Source of the DNA: Bifidobacterium gallicum DSM 20093 = LMG 11596
GTDB lineage: Bacteria > Actinomycetota > Actinomycetes > Actinomycetales > Bifidobacteriaceae
DNA: 64,000 nucleotides
Assembly (NCBI RefSeq): GCF_000741205.1
Contig: NZ_JGYW01000005.1
Span: 62,001 to 126,000, forward strand
Direction: 5' to 3'
Below the pieces are notes generated by a model that was not told the origin of the DNA, did not search any database, and saw only the letters and a list, made by a program, of their open reading frames with translations. Both the position numbers and the translations under genes were made by a program. Every line of letters begins with the position of its first letter. The stretch's first letter is position 1. Of this stretch, positions 54,320 through 63,407 are shown one piece after another.

Positions 54320-57300
54320 ATGAATGACGATACGGCAATAAGCACACGCGCTCTACTGCATGCAGGATTGCAAGAAGTAAGCAAGGCGAAACAGCATTTT
54401 GAGCAACTATCCGCCGCCGGGTACGATTGTGGACAGTTGGACTCAATCATCGCCATGCTTGTCAAAGCTGACGACCCCGATACCGCATTGCAATCCTTGG
54501 TCGATATTCAACATGGGTTATCATTCCAGAACATCAACCTGCCCGACCGTATCGGCAATATGCGCGACTTCGCCACACTGATCCAAGTCCTGGGCGCATC
54601 CGACGCGATGGGCAAACTCATGCGTTCACGCCCCGCACTGGTGGATGCGGCAGCCGCTGATCCGCATCATTATGGCGACATGAACGCTGACGAACGTCGA
54701 CAAGCACTGCTCACCAGTATTGAGGCTGAACCCGATGATGAGGGGCGGCCCGTCAGCCATCTCGATCTGGCACAAGCGACCACCGCGTTGCGCGCACAAT
54801 ACCGGGAACAACTCGCCGCGATCATGGCGCAGGATGTCACAGCCGATGATCCCATCTTCTTGCAACCCCAAATCAGCCGCAAACTCTCCGACCTTGCCGA
54901 CGCGGCTTTGCAAGGCGCGCTCGCCATCGCTTACGGCCAGGTGGATCAGAGCGCTTTGGTACGGTTCACGATTATCGGCATGGGTAAATTGGGGGCTCGT
55001 GAACTCAACTATGTGTCCGACGTTGATTTGATTTATGTGGTCGAACCGCTGGTAACCGACGAGGATGCGCCAGGACATGTGTCCAACATGCAATTGACGC
55101 GTATCGGCACCAAAATGGCCACGTTGTTGCAACGCGTATGCCAATCCGTGATCGCCGGCGTATCCGAACCGATACTTTGGCAAATCGACGGGGCGTTGCG
55201 TCCCGAAGGCAAGGACGGTGTGCTCGTACGCCGCTTGGAATCACATAAGGCCTACTATGAGCAGTGGGCGGAAAACTGGGAGTTCCAAGCATTGCTCAAA
55301 GCTCGTCCCGTCGCCGGCGACCAACGTCTGGGCGATGCGTACATGGCCATGACACGTCCATTCGTCTGGTCGGCATCCAAACGCGAAAACTTCGTGCTGG
55401 ACTGCCAACATATGCGCGAACGCGTCGAAGACCTGATCGCGCCAGCACTCAAAGACCGCGAAATCAAACTCGGCAAGGGCGGTTTGCGTGACGTCGAGTT
55501 CACCGTACAAATGTTGCAGCTCGTGCACGGACGTACGGATGAATCCTTACATACGAGTGCCACATTGGCATCATTGCAAGCGTTGGCCGACGGTGGCTAC
55601 GTGTCGCGTGAACAAGCCAAACGGCTCAGCTGGGATTACCGTTTTGAACGCGTCATGGAACACCGCCAGCAAATGTGGGCGTTGAAACGCACCCATTTGT
55701 TCCCCGATCTGGGGAATGGGTCCATAGGCGGATTGGACCGCAAACGCAACATCAGCATCGATTCACTCAACATGAATGCCGAACTGGTGCGCTTGGCCCG
55801 ATCATTCGACATGCATGCCGAAGAACTCGTGGCACGCTATGACGAAACACGCCATGAAATCCGACGGCTGCACATGGATATCTACTATCGACCAATGCTG
55901 CCAATCAGCGCTTCCGTAGGAGACGAACCATTCCGACTTTCCGAACAAGCCACAGTGGAACGCTTCGAATCCGTAGGCTTCGCCGATGCGGAAGCGGCCA
56001 TGCGCCACGTAGGAGCATTGACCGAAGGGATCACACGCGCGGCAAAAATCAACAGGATCCTACTGCCCGCAGTATTGCATTGGCTTGGCAACGGTCAAAA
56101 CCCGGACATGGGATTGTTGTATTGGCGCAAACTCGAGGAACACTTCGGTGGCGAACACGAGTATCTAGGGTTTTTACGCGACAACCCTTCCGCATGCGGA
56201 CGACTATGCCATGTGCTATCCAACTCACGGTTCCTCGGCGACGCGCTCAACAAATCATTGGAATCCATCACATGGCTTGGCAACGACACCCAACTGTCCC
56301 CACGTTCGAGAGACAGACTCGACGTGCAATGCCAAGCAATCATCACACGGCACGCATCAGCAATGAAAGAAGCGGCCACAGCATTGCGCGCGCTACGCCG
56401 CCATGAAATCGAACGCATCGGCTTAGGCTGGATGAACGCAGTCGTCACACTGGAAGACTCTCTAATCGGCATGACCGACGTGTATGACGCCGTACTGGCA
56501 GCCGCATTGCAATGGTCAATGAACGATTACCTACGCGAACAAGGATTGGACGAACCACCAGCAGTCATGAGCATCATCGGCATGGGCCGATACGGCGGAC
56601 GAGAAGTGAACTTCAGTTCCGACGCCGACGTCATCATCATTTACCGGCCCAACCATAATGCCGACGACACGGCAGCCCATCAATGCGCACGCAAAGTACA
56701 AGACAAACTACGCCAAATGGTACAAGGCCCCATATCATTGGAACCCAAAATCGAACTGGACATGGATTTGCGCCCCGAAGGCAAAAACGGCCCGTTGGTA
56801 CGCTCATACGCCAGTTGCGAAGAATACTACCGTACATGGGCCAGCACATGGGAACACCAAGCATTGTTACGCGCACGATACGTGGCAGGCGACGCCCAAC
56901 TCGCCCAAGACTTCCTCGAACACATCGCCAACCCACTACGCTATCCGACCACACCATTGGACGACACACAACTCGCGGAAATACGCAAACTCAAAGCACG
57001 CATGGAAGCCGAACGACTACCACGCGGCGTCCACCGCGAACGCCACCTCAAACTCGGCAAAGGCGGCTTATCCGATGTCGAATGGACCATACAACTCCTA
57101 CAACTGCAACACGCCGGAACAGACACCGACCTACGCACGCAATCCACTATGCAAGCCTTGAACGAACTAGAACAAAACGCATTAATCGAACCCACAGACG
57201 CCGAAGCGTTACGCCGCTCATGGACCATGTGCACAGCAGCACGCAACGGCAATTTCCTCTGGAGCGGACGCGCCACACAAGCCGACATCCTACCCGACGA

Positions 57301-57448
57301 CCTGTATTCCCTAGGCGGCATCGCCGTGTACTTGGGATACGACGCCAATCAAGGACAACGATTCGAAAACGACATCCTCGCCGTAATGCGCCGCGCTCGC
57401 GACGTCACGGAACGAGTGTTCTATGGCATGCCCGCCGAACAGGAATAA
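54320..57448 (+). CDS. glnE: Glutamine synthetase adenylyltransferase/deadenylase
   Basis: Bifunctional enzyme that adds and removes AMP on glutamine synthetase in response to nitrogen state. The 1042-residue protein has two nucleotidyltransferase domains: the N-terminal deadenylase with GMGKLGARELNYVSDVDL near residue 218, and the C-terminal adenylylase with GMGRYGGREVNFSSDADV near 755; both keep the catalytic D-x-D. The internal GlnD-type linker lies between. Start at 54320 with TGGAG upstream. The 3' third is markedly depleted of T on the coding strand compared with the 5' part. Confidence 0.95.
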   Translation: MNDDTAISTRALLHAGLQEVSKAKQHFEQLSAAGYDCGQLDSIIAMLVKADDPDTALQSLVDIQHGLSFQNINLPDRIGNMRDFATLIQVLGASDAMGKLMRSRPALVDAAAADPHHYGDMNADERRQALLTSIEAEPDDEGRPVSHLDLAQATTALRAQYREQLAAIMAQDVTADDPIFLQPQISRKLSDLADAALQGALAIAYGQVDQSALVRFTIIGMGKLGARELNYVSDVDLIYVVEPLVTDEDAPGHVSNMQLTRIGTKMATLLQRVCQSVIAGVSEPILWQIDGALRPEGKDGVLVRRLESHKAYYEQWAENWEFQALLKARPVAGDQRLGDAYMAMTRPFVWSASKRENFVLDCQHMRERVEDLIAPALKDREIKLGKGGLRDVEFTVQMLQLVHGRTDESLHTSATLASLQALADGGYVSREQAKRLSWDYRFERVMEHRQQMWALKRTHLFPDLGNGSIGGLDRKRNISIDSLNMNAELVRLARSFDMHAEELVARYDETRHEIRRLHMDIYYRPMLPISASVGDEPFRLSEQATVERFESVGFADAEAAMRHVGALTEGITRAAKINRILLPAVLHWLGNGQNPDMGLLYWRKLEEHFGGEHEYLGFLRDNPSACGRLCHVLSNSRFLGDALNKSLESITWLGNDTQLSPRSRDRLDVQCQAIITRHASAMKEAATALRALRRHEIERIGLGWMNAVVTLEDSLIGMTDVYDAVLAAALQWSMNDYLREQGLDEPPAVMSIIGMGRYGGREVNFSSDADVIIIYRPNHNADDTAAHQCARKVQDKLRQMVQGPISLEPKIELDMDLRPEGKNGPLVRSYASCEEYYRTWASTWEHQALLRARYVAGDAQLAQDFLEHIANPLRYPTTPLDDTQLAEIRKLKARMEAERLPRGVHRERHLKLGKGGLSDVEWTIQLLQLQHAGTDTDLRTQSTMQALNELEQNALIEPTDAEALRRSWTMCTAARNGNFLWSGRATQADILPDDLYSLGGIAVYLGYDANQGQRFENDILAVMRRARDVTERVFYGMPAEQE

Positions 57449-57492
57449 GCCGACCAAACCAACTGCATGCATAGCGGCTGACACAGCCACCA

Positions 57493-57530
57493 GGCATGTT
57501 CCATAGGCATGGACGCTATGCGAACATGCC
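57493..57530. promoter_or_regulatory. Operator-like dyad over the pyrB promoter
   Basis: GGCATGTTC (57493-57501) and GAACATGCC (57522-57530) are perfect inverse copies; CATAG/CTATG inside extends the symmetry. The dyad brackets the -35 box at 57510 and ends three bases before the -10 box. Confidence 0.6.
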
Positions 57531-57539
57531 CGTTACAAT
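57510..57539 (+). promoter_or_regulatory. Putative pyrimidine operon promoter
   Basis: TGGACG (57510-57515), 18 bases, TACAAT (57534-57539). Start near 57546. Confidence 0.5.
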
Positions 57540-57616
57540 GACGGGGGGTGTCTGTTATGGTGAATGCGGTCACAGCGACCATTGCCACATCTGGTTGCCT
57601 ATCGGAAGGTGAACAC

Positions 57617-58633
57617 TTGTCCATCGTGAACGGTCAGGGCGCAACGCCCGATGCAATTTCCATGGTCGGCAGAAATGTCGTGTCGTTGGATGACCTGTCA
57701 GTCAACGAAATCCGCGCATTGTTGCGAAAAGCGGCATATATTGACACGCATCGAACCCAAGTGGCGCACACCTGCGATGGCAGAGTGCTCGCCACTTTAT
57801 TTTATGAACCCAGCACACGCACACGGTTGAGCTTTGAAACAGCCATGCTGCGTTTAGGAGGCAAAACCATCGGTTTCGCCGGCGCCCAACTCGCCTCAGT
57901 CACCAAAGGCGAATCCATCGCCGACACAGTCAAAACCGTGTCATGCTACGCCGACATCATCGCCATCCGCCACCCCAAAGAAGGCGCCGCCCTAATCGCA
58001 TCCGAAGCGGCCGCCCCATACGATGTACCAGTCATCAACGCAGGCGACGGCGGCCATATGCATCCAACACAAACACTGGCTGACCTACTGACCATCCAAT
58101 CACGCTTCGGCCGTTTAGACGACGTAACCATCGGCTTGTGCGGCGACCTTACATTCGGTCGCACAGTCCACTCACTCATCGAAACCCTATGCCGTTTCGG
58201 CCACGTACGTTTCGTACTCATTAGCCCCGAGGAACTAGTCACCCCACGCTACGTACTCGACCGTATCGACGCGTCACCCACCTGCAGCTATGTTGAAGTG
58301 CGCGACCTGACTGAAGTAATCGGCGATCTGGACGTGCTCTACATGACCCGCGTACAAAAAGAACGGTTCTTCAACGAAGATGATTATCTGCGTTTACGCG
58401 ACACATACATCCTCGACGCGGCCAAACTAGCGCTCGCCAAACCATCCATGGCCGTGCTGCATCCGCTGCCACGAGTCAATGAGATCGCCGTGGATGTGGA
58501 TGCCGATCCTCGTGCCGCCTATTTTGAACAGGTGCGCAACGGCATGCTCATGCGCATGGCATTGGAAAGCAGCGTATTGGGTGATACATTGCCTGGATAC
58601 GAGCCGGCAGTAGGGAAGGAGATTGCAGCCTGA
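57617..58633 (+). CDS. pyrB: Aspartate carbamoyltransferase catalytic chain
   Basis: Joins carbamoyl phosphate and aspartate, the committed step of pyrimidine synthesis. Motifs are all present: FYEPSTRTRLSFE for carbamoyl phosphate near residue 65, the Lys loop ASVTKGESIADT near 100, HPTQTLADLLTI near 155 and LHPLPRVNEI near 285. The frame is open from a GTG at 57548; the TTG at 57617 (after AAGGTG) and the ATG at 57662 are both plausible, and the normal family start corresponds to about 57662-57670. The coordinate given is a compromise. If transcription starts near 57546 the longer form would be almost leaderless. The stop overlaps pyrI by one base. Confidence 0.92.
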   Translation: MSIVNGQGATPDAISMVGRNVVSLDDLSVNEIRALLRKAAYIDTHRTQVAHTCDGRVLATLFYEPSTRTRLSFETAMLRLGGKTIGFAGAQLASVTKGESIADTVKTVSCYADIIAIRHPKEGAALIASEAAAPYDVPVINAGDGGHMHPTQTLADLLTIQSRFGRLDDVTIGLCGDLTFGRTVHSLIETLCRFGHVRFVLISPEELVTPRYVLDRIDASPTCSYVEVRDLTEVIGDLDVLYMTRVQKERFFNEDDYLRLRDTYILDAAKLALAKPSMAVLHPLPRVNEIAVDVDADPRAAYFEQVRNGMLMRMALESSVLGDTLPGYEPAVGKEIAA

Positions 58634-59079
58634 TGCAAGTTACGAGCATTCAAGACGGGGTCATCATCGACCATGTGCCAGCCGGTACAGCACTCAAAGT
58701 GCTGGAATATCTGGCCATTGATCCCGCGCATACACGGTTGGCGTTGATCATGAACGCACCATCGCACAAGTTCGGTACCAAAGACATGATCAAGATCGAA
58801 AGCCAACAACGGCATCAAGGGTGCACGGGCGTGGACGACATTGATTTGAATGTGCTCGGTCTCGTGGCGCCTCAGGCCACGGTCGATGTGGTGCAAGGCG
58901 GTGAAATCCGTAAGAAATTGCATCCTACGATGCCTGACCATGTGGTCAATATCATCACTTGCGGCAACCCGCGTTGTGTCACGACCAGTGAACGCGGCTT
59001 GGTGCAACGGTTCCATCGCATGGATACGCCTCGTGGTGAATACCGTTGCGATTATTGTGATGAAGAGGCGAAGTTCTGA
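58633..59079 (+). CDS. pyrI: Aspartate carbamoyltransferase regulatory chain
   Basis: Zinc-binding regulatory subunit that gives allosteric control of PyrB by CTP and ATP. The 148-residue protein has an N-terminal nucleotide domain (QDGVIIDHVPAGTALKVLEYL) and a C-terminal zinc domain with CGNPRC and CDYC, four Cys in total. Together with the CTP synthase pyrG in this window it suggests end-product feedback. Starts at ATG overlapping pyrB. Confidence 0.96.
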   Translation: MQVTSIQDGVIIDHVPAGTALKVLEYLAIDPAHTRLALIMNAPSHKFGTKDMIKIESQQRHQGCTGVDDIDLNVLGLVAPQATVDVVQGGEIRKKLHPTMPDHVVNIITCGNPRCVTTSERGLVQRFHRMDTPRGEYRCDYCDEEAKF

Positions 59080-60566
59080 TGGCATTGACATTGACGAATA
59101 TCCGTGTGTGGAACACAGGGGAGCGTATTGACCTCGTAGTGCCTACAGCCACACGGACTGCTGAAGGCCAGGATGTTGCCGACCTTGCCATTGATGCCAC
59201 GGCGTTCACACTCGCTCCAGGTTTGGCTGATCCGCACGTGCATTTTCGAGATCCGGGGCAAACCTATAAAGAAGACATGATGACCGGCACGAGGGCGGCG
59301 GCGTCTGGCGGATACACGCAAGTGTTGATCATGCCTAACACCGAACCGGCCATGGATGGTCGACCTGTCGTGGAAGGCCAACCGGGTGCTCAAGAGGTGC
59401 TTGATGCCGGATGCATCAACGTCATCGACTATTTGCAGCAATACGACACGATTCATGATGTGCAGCTTCCTGTGCATTATGACCTGTGTGTGAGCGCCAC
59501 CAAAGGTCGGGCTGGCGCAGCATCGATTGACGCCGCGGATATTCGCCCTTATCTTCGTGCCAATGCGGCGCAGCATACTGCAGCTCAGTTGGCGCATCCC
59601 GTCACCGCAGTCAGTGATGATGGGGCGGCTGTTCCCACCGCCGTGCTCGATGACGTGTTCGCTACCATTGAGGATTTGGGCCTGTATCTGATTGAGCATT
59701 GCGAACACCATGACACGGGTGCGGTCAATGATGGGCCTGTGGCACGTGAACTTGGCGTGCCTGGCATTGCGGAAGATACGGAATTGGCCATTGTTGCTCG
59801 TGATATTGAACATGCACGCCGCACGGGATTGCATGTGCATTTCCAGCACATCAGCACGGCTATTGCGTTCGATGCCATCCGCCAAGCGAAGGCCGAGGGA
59901 TTGCCGGTCACGTGTGAGACTGCGCCACACTATATCGCCTTATGTGACGAATCGTTGCTTGAATATGGCACGTTGGCCAAGATGAATCCGCCGTTGCGTT
60001 CGGCAGCGGACCGGCAAGCCGTGTTGGATGCCATCGCCGATGGCACGGTCGACATGATCGCCACCGACCACGCTCCGCATACGCTGGAGGAAAAGCAGCT
60101 TGGCTTCCTTGACGCTCCCAACGGCATTATCGGCTTGGAATGTGCCTACGGCGTGTGCCATCAGGCATTGGTGAGCACCGGCATCATTACTGAGGAACGC
60201 CTTATTGAATTGATGAGCGTAAACCCGCATCAGCTCATGGGACGCCAGGCTGTTGATATTCCCGCGTTGCTGGAACAGCATGGGTCGGAACTGGTCGGCC
60301 TGCCACGGCGCCGTCTTGACCTGACCACGATGGAAGACACTGCACGCGTGGATATGGTCGTGTTGGACACGCAATGCTCGTGGAGCGTACAACCCGACGA
60401 ATTCTTGTCAAAGGCACGCAACACACCGTTCGCAGGATGGCAGGTCACGGGACGGCCCATGGCCACCATTGTTGATGGCCAAGCCACTTTCACACGCATA
60501 CCGGGCACAGCGCCACTGTTCGCTGTCGCACAAGGCATCCAGCAAGAAGAGGAGCAGCATGGATAA
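59079..60566 (+). CDS. pyrC: Dihydroorotase
   Basis: Zn-dependent amidohydrolase that closes carbamoyl-aspartate to dihydroorotate. The 495-residue protein has DPHVHFRDPGQTYKED (metal His pair, near residue 53), the later metal His in IEHCEHH and the HFQHIST stretch, and IATDHAPH for the last metal ligand near 330. It is longer than the usual 420-430 residues, mainly by extra residues near 100-170 and at the C-terminus. The ATG overlaps pyrI by one base; the end overlaps pyrF by eight bases. Confidence 0.95.
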   Translation: MALTLTNIRVWNTGERIDLVVPTATRTAEGQDVADLAIDATAFTLAPGLADPHVHFRDPGQTYKEDMMTGTRAAASGGYTQVLIMPNTEPAMDGRPVVEGQPGAQEVLDAGCINVIDYLQQYDTIHDVQLPVHYDLCVSATKGRAGAASIDAADIRPYLRANAAQHTAAQLAHPVTAVSDDGAAVPTAVLDDVFATIEDLGLYLIEHCEHHDTGAVNDGPVARELGVPGIAEDTELAIVARDIEHARRTGLHVHFQHISTAIAFDAIRQAKAEGLPVTCETAPHYIALCDESLLEYGTLAKMNPPLRSAADRQAVLDAIADGTVDMIATDHAPHTLEEKQLGFLDAPNGIIGLECAYGVCHQALVSTGIITEERLIELMSVNPHQLMGRQAVDIPALLEQHGSELVGLPRRRLDLTTMEDTARVDMVVLDTQCSWSVQPDEFLSKARNTPFAGWQVTGRPMATIVDGQATFTRIPGTAPLFAVAQGIQQEEEQHG

Positions 60567-61509
60567 GCTTATTGACGCCATTGAGCAAGCGCAGAATCCG
60601 AGCATTGTGGGGTTGGATCCCACCGAAGCGTTGGTTCCGGCTCCGGTGCTTGCCGCATACACGGAGGAAGCCACGAATGCTGTCGATGATGAGAGCCAAG
60701 CGCCTGCGGCCGCGTTGGCCATGGCGTATTTCCAATTCAATTGCGCCATCATTGATGCTGTGGCTGATATTGTTCCTGCGGTCAAACCGCAGATTGCAAT
60801 GTATGAGGCCATTGGTCCCGCAGGTGTGGATGCGTACACGATGACTTGTGAATATGCGCAACAGCAGGGACTATACGTGCTGGGCGATATCAAACGTGGT
60901 GACATCGGTTCAACGGCGGCCGCTTATGCCAAGCATTTTGGCGATGATTGTCTTGGCGACGCATGGCATGAAAACGGCATTACGGTCAACCCGTATTTGG
61001 GTTCCGACGGTATCACACCGTTTGTTGAGGCGGCTGCGGCATCGGATGGGGATGTGTTCGCGCTCGTGCGCACGTCAAACCCATCAAGTGCGCAAATCCA
61101 GGAACTTGAATTGGCTGATGGAGCCAAACTTTATGAGCATGTTGCTGACTTGGTGTCGCAGTGGGGTGCCGACCATATTGGCCGTCATGGGTATTCGCTG
61201 CTTGGCGCCGTGGTGGGAGCCACGCATCCGCAGCAGGGGAGTGAGCTGCGAGCACGCATGCCGCACACGTTCTTCCTGGTTCCTGGCTACGGTGCCCAGG
61301 GCGGTACGGCGGCCACGGTGCGAGGCATGTTCGACGCTGATGGCATGGGTGCCATTGTGAACTCGTCGCGTGGAATCATTGGTGCATGGCGCGATGATCC
61401 GTCCTACAGTGACGATGTGAATGCGTCAACCGCTCTTGACATTGTGGCGCGTTGCGCCAGGCAAGCCGCCATGGACATGCGTGATGACCTGCGCGCCATG
61501 TTGCCTTGA
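60559..61509 (+). CDS. pyrF: Orotidine-5'-phosphate decarboxylase (type 2)
   Basis: Converts OMP to UMP. The 316-residue protein is of the longer actinobacterial type: NPSIVGLDPTEALVP near residue 12, the catalytic DIKRGDIGSTAAAYAKH near 112 and the phosphate site RGIIGAW near 275. The ATG at 60559 lies inside the end of pyrC behind AAGAGGAG, so translation is coupled. Confidence 0.95.
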   Translation: MDKLIDAIEQAQNPSIVGLDPTEALVPAPVLAAYTEEATNAVDDESQAPAAALAMAYFQFNCAIIDAVADIVPAVKPQIAMYEAIGPAGVDAYTMTCEYAQQQGLYVLGDIKRGDIGSTAAAYAKHFGDDCLGDAWHENGITVNPYLGSDGITPFVEAAAASDGDVFALVRTSNPSSAQIQELELADGAKLYEHVADLVSQWGADHIGRHGYSLLGAVVGATHPQQGSELRARMPHTFFLVPGYGAQGGTAATVRGMFDADGMGAIVNSSRGIIGAWRDDPSYSDDVNASTALDIVARCARQAAMDMRDDLRAMLP

Positions 61510-61564
61510 CCTGTGCAGTACTGTCATGCCATCACATCAACCTATAGAAAGGGATTATCCTCTC

Positions 61565-62380
61565 ATGGCCACCCCCATGTTCACTCAAACGGTCAGCCAA
61601 GCCTGTGAAGCCGGTTTTGTGCCGGCGCGACGCCGTGTGCCCATTACCGAGGTTCAGCATCTTACCGATGGTGTGGTGCGGTTGACGTTCACGGACGCGT
61701 ATACGGCGCAGCATGCCAAGGGCGCGCAGTTTGTCAACCTGTTCACGCCTGATCCGTTGCATTCGGCGCCACGTCCGTTTGGTGTCAGTGAAGTCAATGG
61801 TGATCAGGTGTCAGTGATGTTCGCTGTGGTGGGCTATGGCACGGAAATATTTGCCAATCTCCAAGCGGGGGATATGGTGGACATGCTCGGCCCGTTGGGT
61901 CGGCCTTTCCAAGTCAAGGCTGATGCCCATTACATTCTGGTTGGCGGCGGATTGGGAGTGCCGCCGCTGATCAAGACGGCTCAGGATCTTGCTGCCCGCG
62001 ACAACGTTTCTTGTACGGCTGTGTTTGGGTATCGGGATGAGCATTTTGCCGATGCGTTTGTTGACCAGTATGCCGATGAACTGTTGAGTATCGACGAGTC
62101 GCAAGGCAATGTGGTGACGTTGCTGGATCGTTTGGAACCCGCATTGAGCCAGGATTCGCGTGAGCACATCATTTTGACATGTGGCCCGTTGGGCATGATG
62201 AAAGCTGTGGCCGCTTGGGCGCGTAACCGTGGCATTGCATGCCAAGTCAGCATGGAGCAGCGTATGGGATGCGGGTATGGCACGTGTGTGGTCTGTACGG
62301 TCGACACGAAGGACGGTCGTAAGAAAGTATGTTCGGATGGTCCTGTGTTCCGCGCTGAGGACATGGGTTGGAACGAGTGA
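61565..62380 (+). CDS. pyrK: Dihydroorotate dehydrogenase electron transfer subunit
   Basis: FAD and 2Fe-2S subunit of the class 1B dihydroorotate dehydrogenase, passing electrons to NAD. The 271-residue protein has an FAD-binding barrel (RPFGVSEV near 65), the NAD site LVGGGLGVPPL near 120 and the 2Fe-2S cysteines in CGYGTCVVC plus a fourth Cys in KVCSDGPVF. GAAAGGG precedes the ATG at 61565; the upstream frame extension is inside pyrF. pyrD follows directly, and the two form one complex. Confidence 0.95.
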   Translation: MATPMFTQTVSQACEAGFVPARRRVPITEVQHLTDGVVRLTFTDAYTAQHAKGAQFVNLFTPDPLHSAPRPFGVSEVNGDQVSVMFAVVGYGTEIFANLQAGDMVDMLGPLGRPFQVKADAHYILVGGGLGVPPLIKTAQDLAARDNVSCTAVFGYRDEHFADAFVDQYADELLSIDESQGNVVTLLDRLEPALSQDSREHIILTCGPLGMMKAVAAWARNRGIACQVSMEQRMGCGYGTCVVCTVDTKDGRKKVCSDGPVFRAEDMGWNE

Positions 62381-62400
62381 ACAAAGCGGAGAATACAACG

Positions 62401-63363
62401 ATGACTGATATGAACCCCTCGCACAATGACGACATGAACTTGTATGCGCCACATCAGTGGCGTCACAGCACTGTGGTGGCCGGGGTGCCGTGGAAAAACC
62501 CTGTGGGCACCGCGTCGGGCACGTTCCAATATGCGGCTGTACGCTATTTTTATGATGTCAGCCAGTTGGGCGCGGTCAGTACGAAAGGTGTGTCACCGGT
62601 GCCGTGGGAGGGTAATCCGGGTGTGCGTACGGCTGAATCGCCGGCGGGTACGGTCAATGCTGTGGGTTTGCAAAATCCTGGTGTTGATACGTATCTCGTG
62701 GATGAACTGCCGAAACTTAAAGCGGCTGGAGCCACTGTGGTGACGAATGTCGCCGGTCATAGTGATGACGAGTATGCCGAAGTGGTGGCCAAGCTTGCCG
62801 ACTGTGACGCTGATATGTTGGAAATTAACGTGAGTTGTCCGAACGTGTCGGCTGGTGGCATTTCCGTTGGCACTGATCCTGTGGCGTTGAGCCGTTTGAT
62901 TACGCGTTTGCGCAAGCTAACCGACAAACCGATGATTGTCAAGCTCACACCCAATGTTACTGATATCACGCTGATTGCGCGCGCAGCTGTGGAATCAGGA
63001 GCGGATGCGTTGAGCATGATTAACACGCTGCTAGGCATGCGTATCGATATCAACACGGGCGAACCGATTATTGAACATGTCACGGGCGGTTTGTCAGGAC
63101 CAGCTGTGTTCCCTGTGGGATTGGCTTGTGTTTGGCGTGTACGCAGCGTACTGCCGGATGTGCCGATCATTGGTATCGGCGGCATTGATTCGGGTGAAAA
63201 GGCTTTGGAATACCTGTATGCGGGCGCCAATGCTGTGGAAGTGGGTGGTGCCGCGTTGCTCGATCCGACAGCACCGATTCGTGTGGCTCGAGAACTGGAA
63301 CTGCTGCTCGACGAACGTCCTGACCTGGCTCACACATTGGCCAAGGGCGGCACGTGGCGTTGA
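62401..63363 (+). CDS. pyrD: Dihydroorotate dehydrogenase, class 1B catalytic subunit
   Basis: FMN enzyme that oxidises dihydroorotate to orotate. The 320-residue protein has the class 1 hallmark catalytic Cys in [13 protein letters not shown] near residue 145, the FMN contacts VKLTPNV near 180 and IGIGGIDSG near 260. An overlapping GTG at 62377 (GTGA with the pyrK stop) is an alternative start; the ATG at 62401 gives the usual length. A Cys base and the adjacent pyrK both mark class 1B, NAD-linked, independent of quinones, as fits an anaerobe. Confidence 0.95.
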   Translation: MTDMNPSHNDDMNLYAPHQWRHSTVVAGVPWKNPVGTASGTFQYAAVRYFYDVSQLGAVSTKGVSPVPWEGNPGVRTAESPAGTVNAVGLQNPGVDTYLVDELPKLKAAGATVVTNVAGHSDDEYAEVVAKLADCDADMLEINVSCPNVSAGGISVGTDPVALSRLITRLRKLTDKPMIVKLTPNVTDITLIARAAVESGADALSMINTLLGMRIDINTGEPIIEHVTGGLSGPAVFPVGLACVWRVRSVLPDVPIIGIGGIDSGEKALEYLYAGANAVEVGGAALLDPTAPIRVARELELLLDERPDLAHTLAKGGTWR

Positions 63364-63407
63364 ACCGCCACAACGACGCAACGACCATGCAATTGAAAGG
63401 AACCGTA

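Noticed and set aside
56683-57474. 263-codon plus-strand frame inside glnE, and a second at 56658-57161
   Set aside because: Both are out of frame with glnE and extremely rich in Arg and Thr or in Asn and Lys; they result from the local lack of T and so of stop codons.
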